From the NCBI GenBank assembly GCA_004347695.1, contig SLTK01000007.1, positions 1,009,493 to 1,073,492 of the forward strand: a DNA stretch of 64,000 nt, given 5' to 3'. Source of the stretch: Chloroflexota bacterium. Its GTDB lineage: Bacteria; Chloroflexota; Anaerolineae; Anaerolineales; Anaerolineaceae. Each line of letters opens with the position of its first letter. The first letter of the stretch is position 1. The translations under genes and the position numbers were made by a program. The notes below the pieces were generated by a model that was given only the letters and a program-made list of their open reading frames with translations, was not told the origin of the DNA and made no database searches. This document shows, piece by piece, positions 26,369 through 35,091 of this stretch.

Positions 26369-27151
26369 CTAGCGGCGCGAATTCATGCGCGCGTAGATCC
26401 CCAACCCGATGCCTGCCAGCACCACCGCAATGCCAAGGATTCCCATCAGTGGTGACCGTCCGCCCTCGGCGACCGGGGTTGGCAGCGCTTGCGAGTTGAG
26501 CTGGGCGCCAAAATCAAGGGTGGAGCTATCGCCGGCCTTGAGCGCCAGCGCATAATTCATGCGGGTTGTCGGGTTATAGCCCTCGGGCACGGCCATACTA
26601 ACGTTATAGTCGCCTTCGGGCATCTCGGGAAAGCAGGTTGGCTCGTCGAAACTGGCGTTGGACTGCCCGGAGAGCGACACGCGCCCCAGCCGGTCGGTGA
26701 TGCTGACAGCCCCGCCAGCGATGGCGGCCTCGCCTTCTTCTGCCACCGCGTTTCCGTTGACGTCGTTGAACAAGATCACGCATACTTCGCCGTTGCCGCG
26801 GAACGGCGTTGGCGAAGGCAGCGCGGAGGTCTCTGTGGGCGCTGGGCCGGAGGAGGTGGCTTGCGGCGCGACTGTGGCGATCAGCAGAATCTGATCGGGA
26901 TTGAGCACGCATTCCTCGCTCAAATCGTTGAGCGTGCGCAACTGGTCGAGCGAAACATTATTGAGCAGCGAAACGCTGATGCAGGTGTCGCCGGCTTTGA
27001 CTTTGTAGATAATCCGCCCTTCAGCGTTGGGAGTCGGCGTATTGTAGAAAGCCTGTGCCTGCGGGCTGGCCTTGACGGGGCCTGTCAGCAGCAGCGCTGT
27101 CAGCGATATGAGGCTTAACAGTCCGACGAGCATCCAGCGTGATTTGTTCAT
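26369..27151 (-). CDS. Cell-surface LysM protein with C-terminal membrane anchor
   Basis: 260 residues. A signal peptide (about 1-30) is followed by a LysM-like domain (about 48-92; YKVKAGDTCISVSLLNNVSLDQLRTLN ... LNPDQILLI) with two extra Cys that could form a disulfide. Then come a Ser/Thr/Pro linker, an SdrD-B/SpaA-like beta sandwich (about 120-215; VCVILFNDVNGNAVAEEGEAAIAGGAVSI) and one membrane helix (235-255) ending in RMNSRR. It should sit on the outer face of the membrane and touch peptidoglycan or another glycan. The gene is divergent from purA. Confidence 0.85.
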   Translation of the reverse strand: MNKSRWMLVGLLSLISLTALLLTGPVKASPQAQAFYNTPTPNAEGRIIYKVKAGDTCISVSLLNNVSLDQLRTLNDLSEECVLNPDQILLIATVAPQATSSGPAPTETSALPSPTPFRGNGEVCVILFNDVNGNAVAEEGEAAIAGGAVSITDRLGRVSLSGQSNASFDEPTCFPEMPEGDYNVSMAVPEGYNPTTRMNYALALKAGDSSTLDFGAQLNSQALPTPVAEGGRSPLMGILGIAVVLAGIGLGIYARMNSRR

Positions 27152-27325
27152 TCAGCCTACCTTGAAAAGGATTATAACATCACTTTATTTCCAGCCTTTG
27201 AGACCGGCTGGCCGGCGGTGTGGGAAGGTGTTCACCCCGGACTGAAAAAGGCATGACATCCATCCTGATTTTAGCTCTGGTTATCACTCGGGGGTTGTTC
27301 GCAGTTTAAAATCGAGTTCCCCGAG

Positions 27326-27353
27326 TTGTATAATCACTTGGTATGCGTATAAT
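27326..27353 (+). promoter_or_regulatory. Probable purA promoter
   Basis: TTGTAT (27326-27331), 16 bp, TATAAT (27348-27353), about 33 nt before the GGAGG of purA. A second TATAAT overlaps the -35 (27329-27334). Confidence 0.5.
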
Positions 27354-27391
27354 TTATTTCACTCTCTCTAAAAACATCAGCGGAGGTGTTT

Positions 27392-28687
27392 ATGCCTCTT
27401 GATATCGTCATTGGCACGCAGTGGGGGGACGAGGGCAAAGGCCGGATTGTCGATCTGCTGGCGGTGCAGGCAGATATTGTGGCGCGGTTCAACGGCGGCG
27501 ACAATGCCGGGCATACCGTCACGGTTGGAAATCACACTTTTAAACTACACCTGATCCCTTCCGGCATTATTCACCCGCATACCGTTGGGGTGCTGGGCAA
27601 TGGGATGGTGATCAACCCATCCAACTTCCTCAGCGAAGTGGAAATGCTGCAAAATGCGGGCGTCCAGGTGGGGCCCGACCGGCTGCGCATCTCCTTTGCC
27701 GCCCATCTGATCACTCCGGCGCACCGCGCCATGGATCTGGCTCAGGAAACGGCCCGAGGTTCGGGTAACCTTGGGACCACCGGACGCGGCATTGGCCCGG
27801 CTTATACCGGCAAGGTCTCGCGTAACGGGCTGCGGATCGAAGACATGCTCAACCCGGTGACTTTCATGAAAAAGGTGCAGTCGCATGTCGAGGAGATCAA
27901 TCCGATTCTGGTGGATCTATACCACGCCGAACCGCTCGACCCGCGCGCTGTAGCCCGCGAATACACCAACTGCGCTCACCATATCATTCCATATATCAGT
28001 GATACGGGTCTGCTCCTCCACCAGGCGCTGCAAAACGGCCAGCGCGTGCTGGCCGAAGGCGCTCAGGGCACGCTGCTGGACATCGATCACGGCACTTATC
28101 CTTACGTGACCAGCTCATCGGCGGTGGCGCCGGCCGTCTATACCGGTCTGGGTATCGGCATCACGCCGGTTGACCGGGTTGTCGGGGTGACCAAAGCCTT
28201 CCAGACGCGCGTCGGCAGCGGTCCGTTCCCGACCGAGGTGTTTGGCAAGACCGCCGAACGGCTGCGCGGGACCGGTAAAAACCCCTGGGACGAATTTGGC
28301 ACCACCACCGGGCGTCCGCGCCGGGTGGGCTGGCTGGACGGCGTACTGCTGCGCTATGCGCTGCGCGTCAATGGCGTGACCGAATTAATGATGACGAAAA
28401 TGGATGTTCTCAGTGGGCTGACCACGCTGCGGTTGTCGGTTGGCTATAAATCAGGCGATGAGTCTTACCAGGAATTACCATTGGGTCCGGCAAACCTGTC
28501 GCCCTTTGAACCGGTATACGAAGAATTACCGGGTTGGGAAGAGGATGTCACGGCGGTGCGTCACTGGATGGATTTGCCGCCCCAGGCGCGCGCCTACGTT
28601 CGCCGGATTGAAGAGTACTGCGGCGTACCGGTGCGGCGGGTTTCAGTCGGCCCCGAGCGGGATCAGGTGGTAGACGTACAAAATTGA
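27392..28687 (+). CDS. purA: Adenylosuccinate synthetase
   Basis: 431 residues, the normal length. The ATG at 27392 lies just after GGAGGT; the GTG two codons earlier overlaps that site. It catalyses GTP-dependent joining of IMP and aspartate, the first committed step to AMP, in the cytoplasm. Signatures: [72 protein letters not shown] and [25 protein letters not shown]-type segments. Its TGA overlaps the TTG start of the following lipoprotein gene. Confidence 0.97.
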   Translation: [431 protein letters not shown]

Positions 28688-29505
28688 AAATAAGCTTTTT
28701 GATCCTCGGTTTGCTCTTGCTGGGGGTTGTCGCTTGCGCGCCGGCTGCCAGTGTGACAGAAGCGCCGTTGATTCCTCCGACCAGCGCGCCAAGCGCGACG
28801 CTTACGCCTACCATTGACTGGTTTCCGGCAACGCCGACAGCCACCATGCGCCCCACGGAGCAAATTCAGCCAACCGCCACGCCAGCATTGGCGTTGGGGG
28901 CCGAATTGCTGCGCGACGATTTCAGCAGTGAAGGTCAATGGAAGACCTTTCGCGATGCTACCGGCAGCGCCAGTTACGGCAAGGAACGGTTCACCCTGGC
29001 AGTTTCTGCCAGGGAAGGCTATTTGCTCAGCCTGCGCAGTGCGCCGGAATTAACCGATTTTTACCTGGAAATCACGGCCAGCCCAAGCTTGTGCCGTAAC
29101 ACCGATTCCTACGGTATGTTTTTACGCTCCGGCGGCGAGGGTTACGGTTACCGCTGGGTGATCACCTGTGATGGGCGCACCCGCCTGGAGCGTGTACGCG
29201 ATTTCCAGGCTTCTCTGGTCGAAGACTGGGTCGGCAGCCCGTTCATCCTGCCTGGGTCGCCGGTGACGTTGCGCCTGGGCGCCTGGATGTCCGGCGCCGA
29301 GATGCGCTTTTATGTTGAAGGGGTGGAAATCTTTCGCACGCGCGAGCCGCTGTATACCGGGGGGGTGCTCGGAGTATTCGCTCGCGCCAGCGGTGAAACG
29401 CCGGTAACTGTCAGCTTTTCAGATCTGGTGGTCTATGCGATCGATCCCGCAGCGCTGCCAACCCGCACCCCTTACCCGCAAGCCACCGCCACGCCGGTAC
29501 GCTAA
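28684..29505 (+). CDS. Lipoprotein with a laminin-G/DUF1080-like domain
   Basis: 273 residues. The TTG start overlaps the purA stop (TTGA), so translation is coupled. There is a signal sequence with a lipobox (GVVAC), a Pro/Thr linker, then a beta-sandwich (about 75-255; LRDDFSSEGQWKTFRDATGSASYG, GYGYRWVITCDGRTRLER, GVLGVFARASGETPVTVSFSDLVVY). That pattern resembles the concanavalin-like fold of DUF1080/LamG proteins that bind or cut glycans. Function unknown; the link to purA is probably only transcriptional. Confidence 0.8.
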   Translation: MKISFLILGLLLLGVVACAPAASVTEAPLIPPTSAPSATLTPTIDWFPATPTATMRPTEQIQPTATPALALGAELLRDDFSSEGQWKTFRDATGSASYGKERFTLAVSAREGYLLSLRSAPELTDFYLEITASPSLCRNTDSYGMFLRSGGEGYGYRWVITCDGRTRLERVRDFQASLVEDWVGSPFILPGSPVTLRLGAWMSGAEMRFYVEGVEIFRTREPLYTGGVLGVFARASGETPVTVSFSDLVVYAIDPAALPTRTPYPQATATPVR

Positions 29506-29516
29506 AAGCCGGCCGG

Positions 29517-30362
29517 CTATATTTCGCCGCGTTCCGCCCGCTCAGAAGTGCGGTTTAAAACCAGTTTCACTGCAGCCAGCGTCAGGAACGAAAAACAAAT
29601 CAGAATAAACGACAGCAGCAAAGCGGTACTCAGGTCGATCTCGAAGCCGACATAGATTGCCAGCGGCATGGTCTGGGTGCGTCCGGGGAAGTTGCCGGCA
29701 AAGATGATGGTCGCCCCAAACTCGCCTAAAGCCCGCGCCCAGGTCATCACGCTGCCGGTCAGGATCGACAGGCGCGCCAGCGGCAGGGTGACGTGCCAGA
29801 AAGTTTGCCAGCGGCTGGCGCCGTCCAATGCCGCGGCTTCCAGCAGCTCGGTGCGGATGCCGCTGAACCCGATGGCTGCCGCCTTGACGAAAAACGGCGA
29901 GGCGACAAAGATTTGCGCCATAATGACCGCGGCCTGGGTGAAGGGCAGGGATATGCCGATGGCGGACAGCCAGGCGCCAAACACCCCGCGCCGCCCGAAG
30001 GCGATCAACAGCGCCACGCCGGCAACCGCCGGCGGCAGAATGGTTGGCAGATCGACAATCGTATCGATCAAATGGACCGACCGCGACCGGCTGCGCGCCA
30101 GCAGGTAAGCCACCGGCGTGCCAAACACCACAGTCACCAGCACGCTGATGGTTGATGTGAACAGGCTGAGCTGAATAGCCTGCCGCACTTGCAGGTCCTG
30201 CACCGATTTGAAGATGTCCTGGTAGGGTACCTGCGTCAGTAGCGCAACCAGCGGCAGCACGATAAACAGGATCAACGGCATTCCCAGCAGCGGCAGGAAA
30301 GCGCGATCGAAGCGTTGGGATAATTTGGCTTCAGATTTTACGGCAACAGTGTCGTCCTGCAT
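29517..30362 (-). CDS. Molybdate/sulfate-type ABC transporter permease
   Basis: 281 residues, six-helix permease of the ModB/CysT group: ATILPPAVAGVALL-like segment, the EAA loop EAAALDGASRWQTFWHVTLPLA and ALGEFGATIIFAGN. It would move molybdate, tungstate or sulfate together with a binding protein and an ATPase. Neither a modA nor a modC gene is in the window. It overlaps the padR gene by 25 bp and is thus in its operon. Confidence 0.88.
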   Translation of the reverse strand: MQDDTVAVKSEAKLSQRFDRAFLPLLGMPLILFIVLPLVALLTQVPYQDIFKSVQDLQVRQAIQLSLFTSTISVLVTVVFGTPVAYLLARSRSRSVHLIDTIVDLPTILPPAVAGVALLIAFGRRGVFGAWLSAIGISLPFTQAAVIMAQIFVASPFFVKAAAIGFSGIRTELLEAAALDGASRWQTFWHVTLPLARLSILTGSVMTWARALGEFGATIIFAGNFPGRTQTMPLAIYVGFEIDLSTALLLSFILICFSFLTLAAVKLVLNRTSERAERGEI

Positions 30363-30883
30363 TGATCCAACCAGTCCAGTATGGCATTAATTTGGCTCAG
30401 GCGGTAAGCATCTACCACGCGTTGAAAATTCTGTGGTTCGTCATTGTGTTCCAGCGCATCCTGAATGCTTTTCTGCCAGCTTTGACATGCGGCGTATTGA
30501 GCATCGATCAATTGCCGGGTTACCTGAACACCGGATTGCTGCGCAAAATACAGGCGCGCCAGAAACTCCTGGCGCACTTGACGCGGGTGCTGCACCGGAC
30601 TGTTCATCCAGGCATCAAAAGCTCGTTGACCAGCGTCGTTCAAATGATATTGTTTGCGCAGGACGGCGGCAGTTCCCGGGACGGCTTCGCCATGAAGGTA
30701 ACCCATGTTTTCCAGCTTATCGAGCAGCGCGTAAACTTGGCTCTGCTTGACGCGCCAGATCGCAGACAGCCCGTCCAGGGTACCGAGTTGTTTGTGCAGG
30801 TCGTAGCCGTGCACTGGCCCTTTGGCAGCCAGACCTAACAGGATGTATTCGGTCGAAAGTGGATCTTGCCGGCGTGGCGACAT
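30338..30883 (-). CDS. PadR-family transcriptional regulator
   Basis: 181 residues. A PadR winged helix (about 8-85) shows STEYILLGLAAKGPVHGYDLHKQL and IWRVKQSQVYALLDKLENMGYL. A C-terminal helical dimerisation domain (Vir_act_alpha type) follows. A near-perfect palindrome just upstream of the start is a likely autoregulatory operator. Its 3' end overlaps the permease gene, so it probably controls anion uptake. The effector is unknown. Confidence 0.88.
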   Translation of the reverse strand: MSPRRQDPLSTEYILLGLAAKGPVHGYDLHKQLGTLDGLSAIWRVKQSQVYALLDKLENMGYLHGEAVPGTAAVLRKQYHLNDAGQRAFDAWMNSPVQHPRQVRQEFLARLYFAQQSGVQVTRQLIDAQYAACQSWQKSIQDALEHNDEPQNFQRVVDAYRLSQINAILDWLDQCRTTLLP

Positions 30884-30896
30884 GGGTGGACGAATC

Positions 30897-30917
30897 CATA
30901 CTCATTAAATGAATATG
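30897..30917. promoter_or_regulatory. Palindromic operator upstream of padR
   Basis: CATACTCATT-A-AATGAATATG: 10-bp arms around one central base, with one mismatched pair, 14 bp upstream of the padR start. PadR proteins bind such AT-rich palindromes. The rest of 30918-31278 (about 360 bp) holds no gene or repeat that I recognise. Confidence 0.6.
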
Positions 30918-31278
30918 GGTGGGAGTATACCACGGAAATTCCAACCGGGTCCGTTGCACCTGACACAAGAATTGTCGGTAACGGTGAGGTGAGCTGGGTC
31001 CAGCCAAACGAACCAGCCCCTGTTTGCCTTGCTACGTTCCCGGTGGATACTAAAATCGGGTGGAACCTCTACGCCTCAAACCCGGACCACCTTCACGTGC
31101 ATGGGGGATACTTTTCGACCGTGGGGGGGTGGCGCCCATGCTTCTGGTTCACCCTCTGCTTTGTGTCCAGGCCGGGTTTCACTTTGGTGCCCTTAGAAGG
31201 GCAAAAGCTGTCGCTGGCGTTGCTTTATGGCCTATGCTTCCTTTCCTGATTTTTCAACACAAAATAACGGAATGCCAC

Positions 31279-31911
31279 CTATACAATCACACCCATCTCC
31301 CGGCACGCCTCCGCCGTCCACGGGTGAAATACCGCCAGCGCATCGCGCTGCTCCCACAAATAGCGCAGATAAACCCGGCAGCCTTCATCCAAAGAGGTCT
31401 CCAGCGCAGCGCGCAAGTCCGGGTGCCAGGGTGCATCGTAGGGTTCATCCCAGGCCAGCTTGTCGGCGATGAACACCACTTTGTCCAATGAACTGGCGCC
31501 AGCTTTGAGCGTGGTGTGGCAGCCAACTGCTGAGAGAACTGCCGCATCGCGAACGTCGAAGATCTCCCGCGCCAACACCACCGACAGTTTTTGATGCAGA
31601 ATCATGGGCGCTTTCCGTTCCTCAGGCAGGATTTCAATACCCAGCGCTTCTGCGGCGGCCAGGCGTTGATCGTTCGGCCAAATCACGCTGACATCGTGCA
31701 GCCAGCCACCGGCTTCCGCTGCCAACGGGTCCGCGCCAAACCGCTCTGCCAGTTGGTAAGCAGCCCTGGCAACACTGGCGCAGTGCGCCGCCGCCCGCTG
31801 ACAGTCATTTTGTACCAAAAAGGTCGGGACATCTTCGTTGAGCCAACCTTTGGCATTAAATCCAGAACGAAGTGACTGTAAGGTCGGCTGGTATGGCAAA
31901 ATCGCGCTCAT
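31279..31911 (-). CDS. yqeK: HD-domain hydrolase, YqeK-like (Ap4A hydrolase)
   Basis: 210 residues. The HD-domain ligands are visible: His in CQRAAAHCASVA, His-Asp in AGGWLHDVSV, His in ILHQKLSVVLARE, His in VGCHTTLKAG and Asp in IADKLAWDEPYD. The last two strings are typical of YqeK, which cleaves diadenosine tetraphosphate symmetrically to ADP. In many bacteria yqeK follows nadD; here it follows the YcgN gene with a 4-bp ATGA overlap. The N-terminal 30 residues are longer than usual. Confidence 0.85.
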   Translation of the reverse strand: MSAILPYQPTLQSLRSGFNAKGWLNEDVPTFLVQNDCQRAAAHCASVARAAYQLAERFGADPLAAEAGGWLHDVSVIWPNDQRLAAAEALGIEILPEERKAPMILHQKLSVVLAREIFDVRDAAVLSAVGCHTTLKAGASSLDKVVFIADKLAWDEPYDAPWHPDLRAALETSLDEGCRVYLRYLWEQRDALAVFHPWTAEACREMGVIV

Positions 31912-32363
31912 TCGTCGTCCTCGGGTTCAATGATGTAATCTTCCAAATAATCCATGTCCACGCCGTATTCCGAGATCGCCAGACCCAACACCGACGCCCC
32001 GGCGCGGTGTGTACTCCTGGGATCGCCGGTGATCAGTGGGTGCCACTCCGGCAGGTCCTGCCCGAGCGCGATCCGGCGATAAGCGCAGGTTTCTGGCAGC
32101 CAGGTGAGTTCGTGAATATTTTCAGGCGTGATCTTCAGACAGGTATCGACCAGTGCCAGGCGCTGCGGGTAGTTGGCGCAGCGGCAGGTCTTCAAATTCA
32201 GCAGTCGGCAGGCGACATGAGTAACAAACACCTCGTGGGTATCCTCATCCTCGATTTTGTGCAGGCAACACCGGGCGCAGCCGTCGCACAGCGATTCCCA
32301 TTCCTCATGGGTCATCTCTGTAATTGTTTTTCGCTTCCAGAAGGGTGGTTCAGTAGCAGCCAC
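31908..32363 (-). CDS. ycgN: YcgN/UPF0260 family cysteine-cluster protein
   Basis: 151 residues, the usual family length. FWKRKTITEMTHEEWESLCD opens the protein, followed by a Cys cluster (CDGCARCC, then ACRLLNLKTCRC, TCLKITPENI and LPETCAYRR) and WHPLITGDP near the end. This family is placed with YkgJ-type zinc or iron-binding proteins; the biochemical role is not established. It is 4 bp from the preceding oxidoreductase gene and overlaps the YqeK gene. Confidence 0.93.
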   Translation of the reverse strand: MAATEPPFWKRKTITEMTHEEWESLCDGCARCCLHKIEDEDTHEVFVTHVACRLLNLKTCRCANYPQRLALVDTCLKITPENIHELTWLPETCAYRRIALGQDLPEWHPLITGDPRSTHRAGASVLGLAISEYGVDMDYLEDYIIEPEDDE

Positions 32364-32367
32364 AGTA

Positions 32368-32952
32368 TTAGCGTTTACGCTTGCAGCGCCGGCGGGTCAA
32401 CAACAACCACAACAGGAACAGGGTCGCCAGCGGCCAAATGCCTGCCAGGTCGCCTGGACCGCCGGGGCCAGTACGGGCGGTGGTACGCCGGATGCGCACC
32501 AGGCTGTAGTGATCGGTTGCCGCTGCGATTTGTTCATCGCTCATTTGCTTGATGGGTAAGCCAAACACCGGAGCTGCCGCGCCGCTGGCAATCAACACTT
32601 TATGCATGATGGGCAGGCGTAATTTTTCATCCAACACTTCTTCGGCAATCCCTGCCCACCAGCCGTTGGGCAGCCAGATTTCGACCTGCGGATTGGCGAT
32701 AATATTTTTGTACCAGTCGGAGGCGCTGCCAAAACCGGCAGTACAATAGATTTCCCCATTGACCTCAGCGTAGTTCAACGGCGTCTGGCAGCGCTTGCCG
32801 GTTTTACGCCCAATATGGTTGAGCACCATGATCTGCCCGCCGACCTCTGGCCAGGCATTGATATAGGGTCCCAGACCAAGTTTCCACATGAACAGCATGA
32901 AGCGGTTAAATATCTTGAAATTTTTGCGAGTTTCGACAGTCAAATCGGCCAC
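32368..32952 (-). CDS. Deazaflavin (F420)-dependent nitroreductase-family protein with membrane tail
   Basis: 194 residues. Residues about 15-150 match the Ddn-type split barrel: VLNHIGRKTGKRCQTPLNYAEVNG, GFGSASDWYKNIIANPQVEIWL. A Gly/Pro linker and one C-terminal membrane helix with an RRRCKRKR end are additional and unusual for Ddn-like proteins, so it should be tethered to the membrane. It uses F420H2 for reductions if the cofactor call is right. It is first in a three-gene minus-strand operon with ycgN and yqeK. Confidence 0.85.
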   Translation of the reverse strand: MADLTVETRKNFKIFNRFMLFMWKLGLGPYINAWPEVGGQIMVLNHIGRKTGKRCQTPLNYAEVNGEIYCTAGFGSASDWYKNIIANPQVEIWLPNGWWAGIAEEVLDEKLRLPIMHKVLIASGAAAPVFGLPIKQMSDEQIAAATDHYSLVRIRRTTARTGPGGPGDLAGIWPLATLFLLWLLLTRRRCKRKR

Positions 32953-33029
32953 AGCATGTCCTCCTTCGCAAGCCCTGTGTTTTATACATTGTACTAGATT
33001 TCGCTATCCCACTCGCAGCCTGCGGTTGG

Positions 33030-33035
33030 TATAAT
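33030..33035 (+). promoter_or_regulatory. -10 box of a leaderless gatC promoter
   Basis: TATAAT ends 7 nt before the gatC ATG, so transcription should start at or next to the start codon. There is no ribosome binding site and the -35 is weak. Confidence 0.55.
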
Positions 33036-33042
33036 TACGCCC

Positions 33043-33330
33043 ATGAAACTCACTCTCGCCGAAGTCGAACACATTGCCCAGTTAGCCCGCCTGGAACTTT
33101 CTGCCGCAGAAAAAGAGCTTTACCGCCAGCAGCTTTCAGCAATCCTGGATTATGCTGCCCGCTTGCAGGCGCTGGATACCAGTGGCATCCCACCCACCGC
33201 CAGCGTTTTGCCGCCGCGCAGCGTCCTGCGTGAAGATGAGCCGCGGCCGGGCCTGCCGATCGAAGAAGTACTGCGCAATGCTGCTCAAATCGATGACCAC
33301 CAGTTCCGCGTACCGCCGGTGTTGGAGTAG
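33043..33330 (+). CDS. gatC: Asp/Glu-tRNA amidotransferase subunit C
   Basis: 95 residues, full length. LTLAEVEHIAQLARLELSAAEKE is the standard GatC start and NAAQIDDHQFRVPPVLE the standard end. It stabilises GatA in the GatCAB complex, which amidates Glu-tRNA(Gln) or Asp-tRNA(Asn). gatA follows 5 bp later; gatB is not in the window. The ATG has no ribosome binding site and a TATAAT immediately upstream, suggesting a leaderless message. A tRNA-Asn gene lies elsewhere in this window. Confidence 0.96.
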   Translation: MKLTLAEVEHIAQLARLELSAAEKELYRQQLSAILDYAARLQALDTSGIPPTASVLPPRSVLREDEPRPGLPIEEVLRNAAQIDDHQFRVPPVLE

Positions 33331-33335
33331 TTCTC

Positions 33336-34814
33336 ATGACTGCACTTTCCCAACTCACTGCCCGGGAGGCGCTCGAGGCGCTCGAACTTGGAAGAATTTC
33401 GAGCATGGAACTGACCCGCGCCTGCATCCAGCAAATTGACCGCCTCGAACCCGGCGTTCATGCCTTTATCACTCGCACCAGTGAACAAGCTTTAAGCCAG
33501 GCGCTGGCTGCTGATACTTTGCGCGCTGAAGCCCGCCAGAGTGGTCAGCCGGTGCCACCCCTGCTCGGGCTGCCGCTGGTTGTAAAGGACATTCTGGCAT
33601 TGTCCGGTGTGCGCTGTACCTGCGGTTCGCGAATTTTGGAGCATTTTGTGCCCCCGTACACCGCCACCAGCGTGCAGCGCTTGTTGGATGCCGGTGTGGT
33701 GGTGCTTGGCAAAACCAATACTGATGAATACGCCATGGGCTCGTCAACTGAAAATTCAGCTTACGGTCGCACCTTCAACCCGTGGGATATGTCGCGCGTC
33801 CCCGGAGGATCCAGCGGCGGCAGCGCGGCGGCAGTAGCCGCCCGCATGGCGCCTGTGGCGCTGGGCACGGACACCGGCGGCAGCGTCCGCCAGCCGGCTG
33901 CTTATTGCGGAGTGACCGGCATCAAACCGACTTACGGCCGGGTCTCGCGCTACGGGTTGGTAGCTTACGGCTCTTCACTCGATTCGGTGGGCGCATTCGG
34001 GCGCACCGCCGAAGACGCAGCCATGCTCTTCTCGGCGATGGCCGGTTATGATCCGCTGGATGCAACCAGCATGGACGCGCCAGTGCCTGCCATCCAACTG
34101 AATGGTGATGCCAACCTAAAAGGCTTGCGCGTCGGCGTGCCGCGGGAATATTTCATTTCCGGCATGCAGCCGGAGGTCGAGAACGGGGTCAAACAGGCAG
34201 TCAAGCAGTTGGCGGCCCTGGGGGCATCGGTGCGCGAGGTACATTTGCCGCATACTGAATACGCCCTGCCGGTGTACTATTTGATCGCTCCGGCCGAGGC
34301 CTCGGCCAATCTGGCACGCTATGATGGCATCCGCTTTGGCGAGCGCAAAGATGGTGAAGTTATGTGGGATATTTTCTATCGCACGCGCGGGGCTGGTTTT
34401 GGCCCCGAGGTCAAGCGGCGCATCATGCTCGGCACCTACGCGCTCTCCGCCGGCTATTATGATGCATACTATGGTCAGGCGCAGAAAGTGCGCACCCTGA
34501 TCAAACGCGATTTCGAAAATGCCTTCCAGTCGGTGGACGTGATTGCCACCCCGGTTGCGCCCACCACCGCTTTCCGCGCCGGCGAACACAGCAACGATCC
34601 GCTGGCGATGTACCTGGAGGATGTCTTCACCCTGCCAACCAACCTGGCGGGCGTGCCCGGGCTGGCATTTCCGGTCGGGTTCGATAAAGCCGGGCTGCCA
34701 ATCGGCATGCAGTTGATGGGGCCGCACTTCCGCGAGGACGTGCTCTTCCGCGCCGCCCACGCCTACCAGCAGGTGACCGACTGGCACAAACGCGTGCCAG
34801 CGCTGGCACAGTAA
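33336..34814 (+). CDS. gatA: Asp/Glu-tRNA amidotransferase subunit A
   Basis: 492 residues. It is the amidase subunit that releases ammonia from glutamine for transfer to misacylated tRNA. The Ser-cisSer-Lys triad is Lys84 (LPLVVKDI), Ser159 ([16 protein letters not shown]) and Ser183 ([16 protein letters not shown]). [15 protein letters not shown] and the C-terminal [14 protein letters not shown] are also typical. It shares the gatC promoter. Nothing is unusual. Confidence 0.97.
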   Translation: MTALSQLTAREALEALELGRISSMELTRACIQQIDRLEPGVHAFITRTSEQALSQALAADTLRAEARQSGQPVPPLLGLPLVVKDILALSGVRCTCGSRILEHFVPPYTATSVQRLLDAGVVVLGKTNTDEYAMGSSTENSAYGRTFNPWDMSRVPGGSSGGSAAAVAARMAPVALGTDTGGSVRQPAAYCGVTGIKPTYGRVSRYGLVAYGSSLDSVGAFGRTAEDAAMLFSAMAGYDPLDATSMDAPVPAIQLNGDANLKGLRVGVPREYFISGMQPEVENGVKQAVKQLAALGASVREVHLPHTEYALPVYYLIAPAEASANLARYDGIRFGERKDGEVMWDIFYRTRGAGFGPEVKRRIMLGTYALSAGYYDAYYGQAQKVRTLIKRDFENAFQSVDVIATPVAPTTAFRAGEHSNDPLAMYLEDVFTLPTNLAGVPGLAFPVGFDKAGLPIGMQLMGPHFREDVLFRAAHAYQQVTDWHKRVPALAQ

Positions 34815-35077
34815 GAGTCCGCCCGTAGCGGCACGGGGAAATTTGGATTCTCGCGACTTGAAATCGAACCCCGCCCCGGAACATCTTCTTAATTATTTTT
34901 TATGGGCTGCCCGCAGCGTCTTGCGGTAAGCGTACTCGTTTTTTATGAACTCAAGATTAACTTGTAAATACATATCGGACGCCCGGCACGAAGGAGACCG
35001 AAATTTTTCAGGTAACTCTCTTTGCGGTCTTTGCGTTTTAATCTTTAAATCCAGTAAAACCGTTTCCATCGCGCTGG

Positions 35078-35083
35078 TATAAT
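35078..35083 (+). promoter_or_regulatory. -10 box of a leaderless nadK promoter
   Basis: TATAAT lies 8 nt before the nadK ATG, with no ribosome binding site between them. The preceding gap 34815-35077 shows no gene. Confidence 0.55.
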
Positions 35084-35091
35084 AATTCGAT

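Noticed and set aside
34860..34890. tRNA-like T-loop (ATCGAACCCCG)
   Set aside because: No T-stem pairing or cloverleaf can be built around it.
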